DNA of 64,000 nt from Pseudobacteriovorax sp. (GCA_013215145.1 JABSRP010000004.1:1-64000); one strand, 5' to 3'. Numbered from the stretch's first letter, positions 17,307 to 27,101 are shown. Notes: generated by a model not told the origin, from the letters alone. Program-made: numbers and translations.

Positions 17307-17897
17307 ATGAAACTATGGGCCGTAATAGCTTGGATGACCGTTCACGGATTTTTATCCACTGCTTGCCACAATGAGACCAAATCCGAAGCTGCCACCACCG
17401 AGGAGCCTCAGCAGGGTTCTGACTCGTGCGATGAGCCGGTATTTTCCGTCTCATATAAGGAACATATAGAGCCTATTGTCCTCGAGCACTGTGTGAAGTG
17501 TCATGACGAATCGGCGGCAGAAACCGCAGGCAAGCCATGGTCAAGTTTCGTGACCTACGAAGGGGCTCGCGATTGGGGTTACCTCATGCCCGGGTTTCGC
17601 CTATTTGCCGAACTCAATGCGGCTGACCAAGAAGCGATTCGCAATTGGATTGCCGGAGGCCTTACCGAGGAGACGTATAATACAACTGTTAAATCCATTC
17701 TTGACGCCAACTGCGTGAGTTGCCACAGTGAAATAGCGCCATCTCGCAAAGGAAAGCCATCGACAAGTTTTTACCTGCCGGATGTTGTGCGACAATACGG
17801 CTCTCAATTTCCCTCGTTCGGAAATCTAAAAAATGTTGGCTTGGAAAATGAAAGACTACTTGAGGAGTGGGTGAACCAAGGCCTTCCTATGGATTGA
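17307..17897 (+). CDS. Exported protein with two CxxCH heme-like motifs
   Basis: 196 residues. The N-terminus (MKLWAVIAWMTVHGFLSTAC) is a lipoprotein-type signal with a loose lipobox, Cys20 being the likely lipidated residue. Two CxxCH motifs (CVKCHDE and CVSCHSE) lie in two similar segments, each starting '[EK]xILExxCVxCH', so the protein is an internal duplication of a mono-heme unit similar to the cytochrome domains common in large periplasmic heme proteins. Probable electron transfer in the periplasm or at a membrane. It converges with the S46 peptidase gene (18 bp apart). Confidence 0.65.
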   Translation: MKLWAVIAWMTVHGFLSTACHNETKSEAATTEEPQQGSDSCDEPVFSVSYKEHIEPIVLEHCVKCHDESAAETAGKPWSSFVTYEGARDWGYLMPGFRLFAELNAADQEAIRNWIAGGLTEETYNTTVKSILDANCVSCHSEIAPSRKGKPSTSFYLPDVVRQYGSQFPSFGNLKNVGLENERLLEEWVNQGLPMD

Positions 17898-17915
17898 AAG
17901 GCCTTGATACGATTT

Positions 17916-20078
17916 TTAGTGGGACTTTGCGATAGCCGAGTCGACACCCATTTCTTTTAAAATGCGCCTGTCACCGGAGAATTTCTCAAGAACCCAAAGC
18001 ATATAGCGCACATCCACGTGGATGGAGCGAGTGAATGAAGGATCAAAAGCCCAATCAGAGATCACACCCTCGATCACACCATCAAACACTAGCCCGGTCA
18101 ATTCGCCTTTACCGTTAAGGGTAGCTGATCCTGAGTTTCCACCAGTGATATCTAGGTCAGCCAAAAAGTTAACGGGAACACTTTTGATCTCAGGAAGCTT
18201 CCAACGGCCGTAGTCTTTCGATTTGATCAAGGCCATTTGCTTAGCTGGCACATCGAAAGGCTCTTTACCGGTATTTTTTTCGTTGATCTCTTCTAATTTG
18301 GTAAACGGAGGAAATGATTCATTTTGACGATTTTTAAAGCCTTGAATGGTTCCGTAAGTGATGCGGAGCGTCGAATTAGCATCAGCATACATCTCTTCGC
18401 CCAATGACTTCTTATAAGTACGCATATCCGACATAAACTTAGACCGTAGTAATTGGAATGCACCTGTTCGGCCTTTATTCTTATCTTCAATCGCTTTTTC
18501 GTCTTCATATAAGGCCACAGCCATACGAACAAACGGATCGTCTAAAGCCTCAAGCTCTTTTTTACTTTTACCCAACAAGCTAACGCGGTAGGACTGATCC
18601 TCTAACTTCGACTTGTTATAAACCTCAATGATTTTCTTTTTTCGCTTTTCGTCAGAAAGGCTAATTAGACTTTGATAGGCTTTAGGAAGTGTAACACCTG
18701 ATGCCTTAGCTTCCTTAAGACCCAAAAGCCAGAGTTCCTGATCGACTTTTTGGTTGTACCTTTTGCTAATTGCCACAAGCCTACTCTTGATAAAGGGTAT
18801 GTCACGTTCCTGGTAGCCAGACTCTCTCTGAGCATTTGGCTTTTCTTTTTCGATGGCTAATCGATAGATCCGCTTGGCAGCACCGAGAAGGGCTGAGCTT
18901 TGTACGCGTCTTAAATTGATATTAAGCTCATCAGCAGCGATGTTTTCATCAATCAACTGATTCAATTGCTCGTAATTGACGATACCAGTCTTATTGTTAG
19001 ACGCGCGTAAATGATTCAAAAATAGTTTTTCCGAGTCATCTTTTAGTTTAGCAATGTCACGGGCAGCGAATCCATCGAGCTTACCGGTGATGTTTTTACT
19101 GTAATTGTTAAGCCCAGCGAGTCGACCAGCGTAAGCGATGGCGATAGCCTTATCCTTTTTGGCGAAGGAATCAATCAACGCAATGCGGTCATCAAGGTAG
19201 GTCTTCATAGCAGGATAGTAGACCTTAAACATGTGACTAACTTCTTTTGCCAGACGATGTCTATTGGTCCGCCCTGGATAACCGGCAACCATAACAAAAT
19301 CACCAGCGCGAGTTCCGACCTGGTCTACTTTCAAGAACCCAGCAGGTTTGAAAGGGACATTGTCTTTACTAAACTCGGCAGGCTTTCCGTCTTTACCCAC
19401 GTAAGCACGGTAAAAGGCAAAATCCCCTGTGTGGCGTGGCCACATCCAATTGTCGATATCGCCACCGAATTTGCCGATGGATTTGGGCGGTGCTTGCACT
19501 AAGCGCACATCTTTGATTTCGAGCTGCTTGGTAAGGCGGTAGCTGGAATTTCCAAAAAAACCATCGATGCGACAGCGATACCCTTTTGCCGATTCACAAG
19601 TCGCGATAAGGTTTTTACGGTTGTTTTCCATGGCCTCGTAGCGAGCAAGACCAGTAATGGTTCCCAGGCCCTTAGTCATTGCAGCAGTAACATCTTGGAT
19701 CGATTCGGTCACAAGGATACGAGAACCAGGAGCAGCTGGAAGCTCATCTTTCAAACTCGCTGCAAGAAAACCATCAGCCAGTAAGTTTTTATCTGCGGAC
19801 GAATTGTATTGGATCGAACCGTAGGCACAATGATGATTCGTCAATACCAAGCCCAATTCGGAGACAAAAGAAGCGCTACACCCACCGAGACTGACGATAG
19901 CATTCATCGGGAACTTAGTCAGTTCCGATAAGGATTCGGTGGCTATGGCCAATCCTTTCGCCTTTAGATCTTTTTTTATCAAGGGGAGCTGCTCAGGCTG
20001 CCACATCCCTTCTACTGAAAATGCGGCTGATGCTCCAAACAGACTAAGACCAAGTGCCAGATGGTTAAGGACTCGCAT
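17916..20078 (-). CDS. S46-family dipeptidyl peptidase (DPP7/DPP11 type)
   Basis: 720 residues with a Sec signal (MRVLNHLALGLSLFGASAAFS). The chymotrypsin-like halves carry the catalytic His in LTNHHCAYGS (about residue 83) and Ser in TGGNSGSATLNG (about 650), and the helical insert between is of normal size. These enzymes remove dipeptides from the N-terminus of oligopeptides in the periplasm to feed on protein. The position after FD in GLVFDGVIEG is Gly, as in DPP7-type enzymes that prefer hydrophobic P1 residues, rather than the Arg described for DPP11 (acidic P1). This last point relies on an alignment from memory. Confidence 0.88.
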   Translation of the reverse strand: MRVLNHLALGLSLFGASAAFSVEGMWQPEQLPLIKKDLKAKGLAIATESLSELTKFPMNAIVSLGGCSASFVSELGLVLTNHHCAYGSIQYNSSADKNLLADGFLAASLKDELPAAPGSRILVTESIQDVTAAMTKGLGTITGLARYEAMENNRKNLIATCESAKGYRCRIDGFFGNSSYRLTKQLEIKDVRLVQAPPKSIGKFGGDIDNWMWPRHTGDFAFYRAYVGKDGKPAEFSKDNVPFKPAGFLKVDQVGTRAGDFVMVAGYPGRTNRHRLAKEVSHMFKVYYPAMKTYLDDRIALIDSFAKKDKAIAIAYAGRLAGLNNYSKNITGKLDGFAARDIAKLKDDSEKLFLNHLRASNNKTGIVNYEQLNQLIDENIAADELNINLRRVQSSALLGAAKRIYRLAIEKEKPNAQRESGYQERDIPFIKSRLVAISKRYNQKVDQELWLLGLKEAKASGVTLPKAYQSLISLSDEKRKKKIIEVYNKSKLEDQSYRVSLLGKSKKELEALDDPFVRMAVALYEDEKAIEDKNKGRTGAFQLLRSKFMSDMRTYKKSLGEEMYADANSTLRITYGTIQGFKNRQNESFPPFTKLEEINEKNTGKEPFDVPAKQMALIKSKDYGRWKLPEIKSVPVNFLADLDITGGNSGSATLNGKGELTGLVFDGVIEGVISDWAFDPSFTRSIHVDVRYMLWVLEKFSGDRRILKEMGVDSAIAKSH

Positions 20079-20280
20079 AGTGCCTCCTACAGGGTTTCCA
20101 AAATTTTACCCTCTGTCCTAGCAATTATTTACTGGCGAGACAATCAATAAGCCTCAAGTCATGACACTTAGCCGTATAATATTTTTTTTTAGCAAGCTTT
20201 GTGTAAGTCCATAGTAAAGCTACCTATCATTTATCCGATACCTTGCTTAGAAACGTAAGAGAATACTTAGGCTTTTTGGC

Positions 20281-21357
20281 ATGGTTAAAAAAAGTAGCAT
20301 ACTCTTCAATGATCATGAAGACATACTATTGGACAAGGCAAGCCTATCACTTGGATTGTCAGATAGTAATTTTAACGAGGACACCGGTGAGTTCTTTGTG
20401 ACCATCGATCGTGCCCTGTTCAAAAGCCCCCTAGAAATCATCACAACCGTTCTGGAGGCGCACGGTTTCCTGCAAAACCTAGAAAATATTCTAGCTTGCC
20501 TCGACCAATTAAAATTTGGTGTTGTTGCCACAAGCGGAGGAAAGGTCTCGAAAGAAGGCCTTGTTGCCAAAAACTATCTTCCCGCCATCAGTTTCAAAAT
20601 GCCTCAAAAATCTATCACGGGTTACAGCCTGAAGAAGTTCTACCAAGAGGTGGAAGCTTATGAGTTGGCGATCAAGGAACTACAGGATAATCCCGAGAAA
20701 AAGACTCCGTCGAAATCTAATAAAAAAGACTTAGTAGAAACCAATAAAGAACTGGAAGCAGAGGTCAAAACCTTGAAGCAGGAGATTGACAGTCTCAATA
20801 ACTTACTGCAAAAAGCTGTTAAATCCGAAGCCTATGCGAACCAAGCGTTGGCTTCACAGAATATCCTACCCACACAGATGCGCCTGGGTGTCGTCAGAGA
20901 CATAGACGTTGGTAACCGCGTGGTTATCGTCAAGTCCTCCCGCACGACGGTCAATCTCCCTTTAACTCTTTGCGAGTTACTGCCAAACGTTGGCGACAAG
21001 TGTCTGATCCAGATAGATTCGGGAGTGGTGACGGGCTGCTATTTTTACGAGACCACAGGAGAGCGTCTCAAACCGATACTCTGTGAGATCATTATGCATC
21101 AAAATCAGATTGTCAAGGTGAGAGATACCAGCCGAAGAACCTGGCTTGTCAGCCCCCAGAATGATATCGAGCGAGACTCTTTGTCTCGATTAAAAAAGAA
21201 AGACTTCGTCCTACTATATGTCGTGGATGGGCAGATACTGCGATTCCAAAATATCGTCCCAGGCACCATCCCTTACTTCGATTTATTCAAGGACCTTTTC
21301 TCGCGGTATGAAAGTGAGTCTGAAAAGCTAGAGGAGAACGCTGTTGGAAGGACCTAA
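20281..21357 (+). CDS. Coiled-coil protein of unknown function, first gene of a stator operon
   Basis: 358 residues, no signal peptide and no membrane segment, so cytoplasmic. Residues about 1-130 are an unassigned globular domain. About 145-200 form a charged coiled coil (ETNKELEAEVKTLKQEIDSL). The last ~160 residues are beta-rich. It overlaps motA by 14 bases, so the two are translationally coupled. A cytoplasmic partner of the stator is a plausible role, but I do not recognise the family. Confidence 0.65.
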   Translation: MVKKSSILFNDHEDILLDKASLSLGLSDSNFNEDTGEFFVTIDRALFKSPLEIITTVLEAHGFLQNLENILACLDQLKFGVVATSGGKVSKEGLVAKNYLPAISFKMPQKSITGYSLKKFYQEVEAYELAIKELQDNPEKKTPSKSNKKDLVETNKELEAEVKTLKQEIDSLNNLLQKAVKSEAYANQALASQNILPTQMRLGVVRDIDVGNRVVIVKSSRTTVNLPLTLCELLPNVGDKCLIQIDSGVVTGCYFYETTGERLKPILCEIIMHQNQIVKVRDTSRRTWLVSPQNDIERDSLSRLKKKDFVLLYVVDGQILRFQNIVPGTIPYFDLFKDLFSRYESESEKLEENAVGRT

Positions 21358-22123
21358 GCTTCAAAGCTATCTTAAATCGACTCAAAAAAGGTTTGATCCA
21401 ATATCTCTGCTTTTGAGCCTCACAGGATTGGCAGCAGTAGTGTATTCGATTGGATTTAAACAAGACGTCTCACATTATTTTGATGTTCGTTCCATACTCG
21501 TGGTTATCTGCGGAACCTTTGCAAGCATACTGTTTCAATTCGATATCAAAACCTGCTTTCTAAGCGTTGGGCATCTCTTTCAATCATTCCTGGGAACTCC
21601 CAATCGCAATCTAGTCAAAACCATCCAATTACTTGATGAAGCGATCCTTAGAGATATGTCCTTCACAGAGCTTCGTGATGGCAACGATATCAACGGAGAG
21701 ATCCTCAACGATATGATCTATATGCACCGCCACGGCCTTTTAGTAGAAGAAATCGAAGATTTTATTAGCTCAAAGATATCCGACGGGTATTTAGCAAGAC
21801 GGGTGACAGTGGATCTACTTAAAAAAGCGGCAGTCATAGCCCCTGCGCTGGGTCTATTCGGGACAGTCATTGGGTTAATCGGCGTTTTGAAGTCTCTAAG
21901 CGACCCGACACTTATCGGACCGTCCATGTCCCTTGCCTTGATGACCACCGCCTACGGAGCGGCCTTAGGATCCCTAGTTTTTACCCCTTTAGCAGGGCGT
22001 ATGGAACACCACAATATTATCTATCTAGCTACATATGAGCGTATCATGACAAAGGCTGGTGTCTTGATTAGAAGGGAAGAGCAGGATGGACAAACGGAGT
22101 TCGAGCCGGAGGTGGCAGCTTGA
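21344..22123 (+). CDS. motA: MotA-family stator subunit
   Basis: 259 residues from a TTG start at 21344, seven bases after GAGGAG. Four membrane helices: two near the N-terminus (SLLLSLTGLAAVVYSI; RSILVVICGTFASILF), then TM3 (AVIAPALGLFGTVIGLIGVL) and TM4 (ALMTTAYGAALGSLVFTPLA) with the conserved Pro positions of MotA. The TM2-TM3 cytoplasmic loop is of normal length. MotA and MotB form a proton-driven stator. It overlaps the previous gene by 14 bases and motB by 4. It is unlike ZorA, which has a long cytoplasmic tail. Confidence 0.85.
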   Translation: MEGPKLQSYLKSTQKRFDPISLLLSLTGLAAVVYSIGFKQDVSHYFDVRSILVVICGTFASILFQFDIKTCFLSVGHLFQSFLGTPNRNLVKTIQLLDEAILRDMSFTELRDGNDINGEILNDMIYMHRHGLLVEEIEDFISSKISDGYLARRVTVDLLKKAAVIAPALGLFGTVIGLIGVLKSLSDPTLIGPSMSLALMTTAYGAALGSLVFTPLAGRMEHHNIIYLATYERIMTKAGVLIRREEQDGQTEFEPEVAA

Positions 22124-22776
22124 AGATTCTCGATCTAGCAGAGGGACAAAAAGAAGAGGGCATGACGTCTTTTTATGTCAGCTTTAGCGATTTAATGGTC
22201 CTCTTAGCCGTATTTTTCGTCATGCTTTTGTCCATGAGCAAAGTTGATATCGGGTCCTTCGAAAAGGTCAAGACTAGTTTCACTGGCACCACGGAAGGAA
22301 CTCTTATCGCCCTAGCTCAAGACCTCAAAGAGATCGTCGAAGGGGTTCCCGGGGTACCAGGCGTCGAGGTGGAAATGGCTGATGATGGAGTGCGGCTCAA
22401 TTTGGATACAGGCACCCTTTTTGCTACGGGCAGCGCTAGTCTCAAACCTGAATTACTGGACCCCCTCGAACCGTTGCTCGCCACCATCGATAAAACCTCA
22501 TACTCCATCGATGTGGAGGGTCACACTGATGATGTCCCTCTGAAACGATTTTTCAAGGTTGATGATGAAAGAATACTCGAGACCAATTGGTCGTTAAGTG
22601 GTCGAAGAGCAAGCAGTGTTATCCATTTTTTGATCAACCACGGTATCAGTGAAGATCGCCTACGACTTGTAGGCTACGCTAGCACAGTTCCCGTGAATGA
22701 CCCAGAAGGCAAGTCTGGAGAGGCATTGGAAGAAGCAAGGGCAAGCAACAGAAGGGTTTCACTTTTAATTAAGTGA
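22120..22776 (+). CDS. motB: MotB-family stator subunit with OmpA domain
   Basis: 218 residues from a TTG start that overlaps the motA stop (TTGA), with GGAGG seven bases upstream. One N-terminal membrane helix (SFSDLMVLLAVFFVMLLSMS) holds the proton-binding Asp24. The C-terminal half is an OmpA-like peptidoglycan-binding domain: DVEGHTDDVPL, then LSGRRASSVIHFLI and DRLRLVGYA. It anchors the stator to the wall. It is shorter than E. coli MotB (about 308), with a short linker. The helicase gene follows by 23 bp. Confidence 0.87.
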   Translation: MKILDLAEGQKEEGMTSFYVSFSDLMVLLAVFFVMLLSMSKVDIGSFEKVKTSFTGTTEGTLIALAQDLKEIVEGVPGVPGVEVEMADDGVRLNLDTGTLFATGSASLKPELLDPLEPLLATIDKTSYSIDVEGHTDDVPLKRFFKVDDERILETNWSLSGRRASSVIHFLINHGISEDRLRLVGYASTVPVNDPEGKSGEALEEARASNRRVSLLIK

Positions 22777-22799
22777 GACAAAGTGTAAAGGATAGCTAA

Positions 22800-25700
22800 G
22801 TGGTTAGACTGTTAAACAAAGAGAGTCTTAAAAACGGAATCACGGCAAAGTTCGACCGTAAGAACCGGTTTCAGATCAAACGGGTTCATAATACCACAGG
22901 GTTATTCGAGTATTTGCTTAGCAATCTTTCCACCCAGGAAACGATATCCATCGCACATCACCTTTATGATGTATTTCGAAATAAAATTGTTACCATATTC
23001 TCACAGCTAAACGAAGCAACCGTAACAAATAAAGATATCGATACTAAAATTTTATTCAAAGAAAATGCACACTATCGCATTCAGTATTCAACACATACAT
23101 CAAATCAAATCATAGTTTCTAATTTAAAAACCACCCAGCATTTCCACGTTGATCGCGAAGCACTCCTAACATTGGTAAATCTGCTTTACCACCCAAAGGT
23201 GGGTCATCCCAATGGAACTTTTGATCAAATTGTCGAGTATCATCGCTTATTTCAATTCACTTTTAATGAAGGCAGCGAGAGTATTTCGAGCGGACTGACA
23301 CTTAGAAAACACGTCCTCACTCATGTAGAAGACTACGTACCTAGACCCAAAAACGCCTCCAAATCGAAAAGTATTGTCGGTAACTTTGATCCGAGTGACC
23401 TTGATTTGAAAGGGCTTAAACCTGGAACGAAGAAGTCAACGGCGACACCATCCAACCAGTTTAAGTCTAAGTTAGGAGCCCGCAGTCACGACCAAAACTA
23501 TACCGTTGACTACGACTCATTATTTTCCAGCGCCACCAAAAAGGGGTCGAGTGATGTTAGTCCCACGCTACCTCGTACACTACTTTCCGCCGAAGATAAT
23601 CATTTTCAGGTACCTTTGATCGCTAATGATGTCAAAAATCACGACGCGAGGGTACTAAAATGTGAGCTTAGCCGGGAGGAGGCATCTGCCTTTCGGGATC
23701 ATTTTTTGAAAGATCGAACCTCCATTCCATTGCTCGGATTCGAGATATTTTCTGCAGTATTCAAGCATGGAGGTAAGTTAAAGGCATTTAAGTTTCCTCT
23801 TTACTATATGCGTGTAGACATAGAGGAGTCAGGTCGCAATGCTCACATATACCCACCCAAATCCGGGGATATCTATTTAAATCATCTCGCATTAACCGAA
23901 TTGATCGAACGTTTTGCCGTGGAGAACAAGGACGAGAGACTGATCAAGTTCTTCTCTAATATTCAATCGCAAAAGTTAGAAGTCGACCGCAACCTCATAG
24001 CAACGCGAATCCACCGACGATTACCAGTGGCTAACGAACTATTCAAACAAATGAGAGAAATCCTAATTGGTAAGCAAGGGGAAGACGGTAAAGGCGGTAT
24101 TTTAGAGAACCTATCTATTCTAGGAATCGAGTGTGATATTGATGCGGTTGTCCTATATAAGACACCAGCGACACCCTCTCCTGTGATACGAGCCCTGGAA
24201 AAAGATCTCACTCAAATGCAGAGTATCGCGAAGGAAAAGCCCGATCGATTCTATAAGTCTGTCCTTGGTCAGTTTTTGAATCCGGAACGCGTCCATTTAG
24301 ACAAGAACAAAGATCGTGACATGACATTTACTAATCGGCTTTTAGCACCAGGAGCTCCTCCCAAGGCGACCCGTAGTCTGGTGGATAATCTAAATCGTCA
24401 TAATCTCGTCTTACTCGAAGGACCTCCCGGGACAGGTAAAACGTTCACAATTTTAAACCTACTACTTCACTGTATTAACGACGGCAAACGGCTCCTCATA
24501 GTTAGCGACCAAAAGGCTGCCATTCACGCCCTAACAGAAAAACTTCAAGAATACATCAATGGCCGTGACTTGGATTCGCCAGCTGCCAAAAAGAAAATGA
24601 ATCTGTTAAAATCCGGCGTTAAAGTCATTGACGAAGCTCCTCTTACGACAGATACTCTTGCCACTTGGACCAACAAAGTTATCAAGCTACTAGGGTTAGA
24701 GAACACTCGGGTTTCCGATGAAGCCATTGATATCCCTTCCATCGAACAGGGAATAGCATCGATTGACAGCTCACAAGGCGAGCTAAAAGCCAATATACTC
24801 GAAATCTTGGAAAGCTACTGGGGCAAGAAAGGCCCCGTCCAAACAAGCCATAAACACTTTCATCCCACTACAGTGGAAGACATCAGAGATTTTATTGCCT
24901 TTACCAAGTTTTTGGGTAGCGGAAGCCATAACAAGGTCGGGAAAGACGAGGGCTATCATGAGCAGCGGAAACTAGCAGAGCAGTTTATTAGGGACAGGAG
25001 ATATATCGCAGCTTCAGAGTTTTCGAATATCTATATGGATTTCAATGCCAAGGTATCAGATATCGGAAGCGAAGTCGATCGCTGTCTAAATCATATAGGC
25101 ACCCTGAAGAAACTGATTGAGAAAAAACCAAGAAATGAACGGGAGTTTCAGAACTGCCTCCTTGACTGCGGCGAGACACAGTCAATGACCTTACTCAATC
25201 AAAACTGGCGGCAAATGATAAAAGGCGAGCAAAGCTGGCTCCAAAAAATTGGCGGAAAACTAAAGCACCCTTGCCTGCAATTCTGGAACGATTTGCTTCG
25301 TCTATGGGATAATCGTAAATTTTGGTTGGAGTCATTGGCAAGCTACAGCGACAGAAGCTCACTTTTGGCTCAGTTTCAAGAGATTCATGATGCTATAGAC
25401 CCGGACGAGACCTTCAAAACTCAATGTGCAGCCTTGGAAATTGCGGAGTTTGCTCTGAAAGAAAGCGACGGTAACCCGACGATTCAAGAGATTTTGAATA
25501 CGATGAGCCGACTTCAAGAGGAAAGGGATTCATTGTGCCGATCGCTTTTAAAAGCTCGATTGGCGGAAACTGCCGAAGCTGTATTAGAGTCAAATCAAAA
25601 CGGCCCGAACCAGATCACATTATTATCCAACTGCCTCAACGCACTCAAGGACTGTGAGTCCATCGACACCAGTGCTGGAGCCGCCCTCATTAAGGAGCTT

Positions 25701-27101
25701 CAGGAGAGGCTCGCCGATTCGTTTCCCATTTGGATTTGCCGCAAACAAGTTGTTTCGTTTCTCTTTCCTACGAAGGAGGAGATCTTTGATCTTGTCATCG
25801 TCGATGAGGCCGGTCAATGCCGTGTGGACGATGCACTTCCGCTGCTGTTTCGCGCCAAGAAAGTTATGGTTGTAGGAGACGACAAACAGACCGTCATGGA
25901 TAAAAATTCCACCGTAGATGATTATCTATTTAAGAATTTTGAGCTTGATGAGCATCTAAGAAGCCTTCAGGCTTGGGGAGTCAAAGGAGGCGGATCTCAT
26001 TTATTCGGTATGGTCAAGTCCATCAAGCAAGGCACTGTGCTACTAGACGAACACTACCGTTGCCCTCCTTCGATCATCGCTTATAGCAACGAATACGTCT
26101 ATAACTCCGAACTAAAAATCATGCAATGGCAAGCTCCCGGAACTCGACCATCTGTGGTTGTAGACTATAGTGAAAAAGGGGCAAATAGCGCAGCAAAACC
26201 AACAAAAGGTAAGTATAAAGGCATTGAAACGAACATGATCGATCGTTTCTTTGAATATGTCGCCAAGACAGTAAAAGACATCGAAAAAGAGACCGGCAAA
26301 CAGATCAATATGGAAACCGATGTCGCTATTTGCTATTTTCTTTTGAAAAACGAGCCCTATATCAAGGATAAAAAAGTTGACTTCCTTCAAAAACTCAACC
26401 GGGGGCAAGACGTACTCGATGGTGCAGGTGCAGCCCTTCAAGGTAAGGAGAGAGACTACATTTTCTATCTATGGGATATTAATCGCTACAACTTTACCTT
26501 CTTTAAACAAGGCGATGATCCGGAAAAACGAAAGGGAGAGCTCAACGTACTCATGAGCCGTCCCAAAAAACGTGCCTATCATTTCCTTCACCAAGGCTTT
26601 GAGGGACTCAAGCATGAGCAGTCTAGCATCACCGATTATCTGTGGAAGACATACTTAAAACAAGGTGAAAGAGACTCAAAGAAAATTTGGACTCCCAGAA
26701 CCCATAAGCCTGACCCACGATCTATCGTTTGGCAGAGAGGTAGTGGACAGGGTATTCAAGGCATACTTCACCAAATCTGGGACACAAGAAATACAAACCT
26801 CGAAAATACATACCAACCCAACTATAGCGTTGTATTGGGCGATCCACAGCAAAGGATTGACTTAATTCTGGCACCTCGAGACATGAACAAATCGGCCATC
26901 GCCATTGTTGACTTGGCCTGTTTTATGGATCGTAAAGATCCCGAAACAGCCATCATTGATTATTTCTTCCAAATGCAGCGCGCCAAACCTGGGCTTATCC
27001 CCGTCTTTGCCTTTTTACATGAAATCGCCGATGAGCGGTATCTAGCGTATCAAGAGATCGAGCGCAAATTAAAAGCCTTGGATGAGTCGTCCGCTGCCTA
27101 G
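22800..27101 (+). CDS. Large superfamily 1 (UPF1-like) helicase with possible nuclease-like C-terminus
   Basis: 1433 residues from a GTG start (AAAGGAT seven bases before). The first ~530 residues are unassigned. The SF1 motor follows: Walker A LLEGPPGTGKT (~540), motif II DLVIVDEAGQ (~1000), motif III GDDKQTVMD, motif IV DEHYRCPP (~1083), motif V GAALQGKERDYIFYLWD and motif VI NVLMSRPKK (~1250). A ~450-residue insert separates Walker A from motif II. The last ~100 residues contain RIDLILAPRD and AIAIVDLACF, a layout like a PD-(D/E)XK nuclease, but the usual Lys after the second acid is missing. It probably unwinds DNA or RNA in the cytoplasm. It is co-transcribed with motA and motB, 23 bp apart, which is unusual. 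The gene converges on the cyclase with 10 bp between. Confidence 0.8.
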   Translation: MVRLLNKESLKNGITAKFDRKNRFQIKRVHNTTGLFEYLLSNLSTQETISIAHHLYDVFRNKIVTIFSQLNEATVTNKDIDTKILFKENAHYRIQYSTHTSNQIIVSNLKTTQHFHVDREALLTLVNLLYHPKVGHPNGTFDQIVEYHRLFQFTFNEGSESISSGLTLRKHVLTHVEDYVPRPKNASKSKSIVGNFDPSDLDLKGLKPGTKKSTATPSNQFKSKLGARSHDQNYTVDYDSLFSSATKKGSSDVSPTLPRTLLSAEDNHFQVPLIANDVKNHDARVLKCELSREEASAFRDHFLKDRTSIPLLGFEIFSAVFKHGGKLKAFKFPLYYMRVDIEESGRNAHIYPPKSGDIYLNHLALTELIERFAVENKDERLIKFFSNIQSQKLEVDRNLIATRIHRRLPVANELFKQMREILIGKQGEDGKGGILENLSILGIECDIDAVVLYKTPATPSPVIRALEKDLTQMQSIAKEKPDRFYKSVLGQFLNPERVHLDKNKDRDMTFTNRLLAPGAPPKATRSLVDNLNRHNLVLLEGPPGTGKTFTILNLLLHCINDGKRLLIVSDQKAAIHALTEKLQEYINGRDLDSPAAKKKMNLLKSGVKVIDEAPLTTDTLATWTNKVIKLLGLENTRVSDEAIDIPSIEQGIASIDSSQGELKANILEILESYWGKKGPVQTSHKHFHPTTVEDIRDFIAFTKFLGSGSHNKVGKDEGYHEQRKLAEQFIRDRRYIAASEFSNIYMDFNAKVSDIGSEVDRCLNHIGTLKKLIEKKPRNEREFQNCLLDCGETQSMTLLNQNWRQMIKGEQSWLQKIGGKLKHPCLQFWNDLLRLWDNRKFWLESLASYSDRSSLLAQFQEIHDAIDPDETFKTQCAALEIAEFALKESDGNPTIQEILNTMSRLQEERDSLCRSLLKARLAETAEAVLESNQNGPNQITLLSNCLNALKDCESIDTSAGAALIKELQERLADSFPIWICRKQVVSFLFPTKEEIFDLVIVDEAGQCRVDDALPLLFRAKKVMVVGDDKQTVMDKNSTVDDYLFKNFELDEHLRSLQAWGVKGGGSHLFGMVKSIKQGTVLLDEHYRCPPSIIAYSNEYVYNSELKIMQWQAPGTRPSVVVDYSEKGANSAAKPTKGKYKGIETNMIDRFFEYVAKTVKDIEKETGKQINMETDVAICYFLLKNEPYIKDKKVDFLQKLNRGQDVLDGAGAALQGKERDYIFYLWDINRYNFTFFKQGDDPEKRKGELNVLMSRPKKRAYHFLHQGFEGLKHEQSSITDYLWKTYLKQGERDSKKIWTPRTHKPDPRSIVWQRGSGQGIQGILHQIWDTRNTNLENTYQPNYSVVLGDPQQRIDLILAPRDMNKSAIAIVDLACFMDRKDPETAIIDYFFQMQRAKPGLIPVFAFLHEIADERYLAYQEIERKLKALDESSAA

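Noticed and set aside
20281..27101. A true Zorya system
   Set aside because: MotA is a normal four-helix protein without the long ZorA tail, and the helicase is SF1 rather than the Snf2-type ZorD. It is reported as a Zorya-like idea only.
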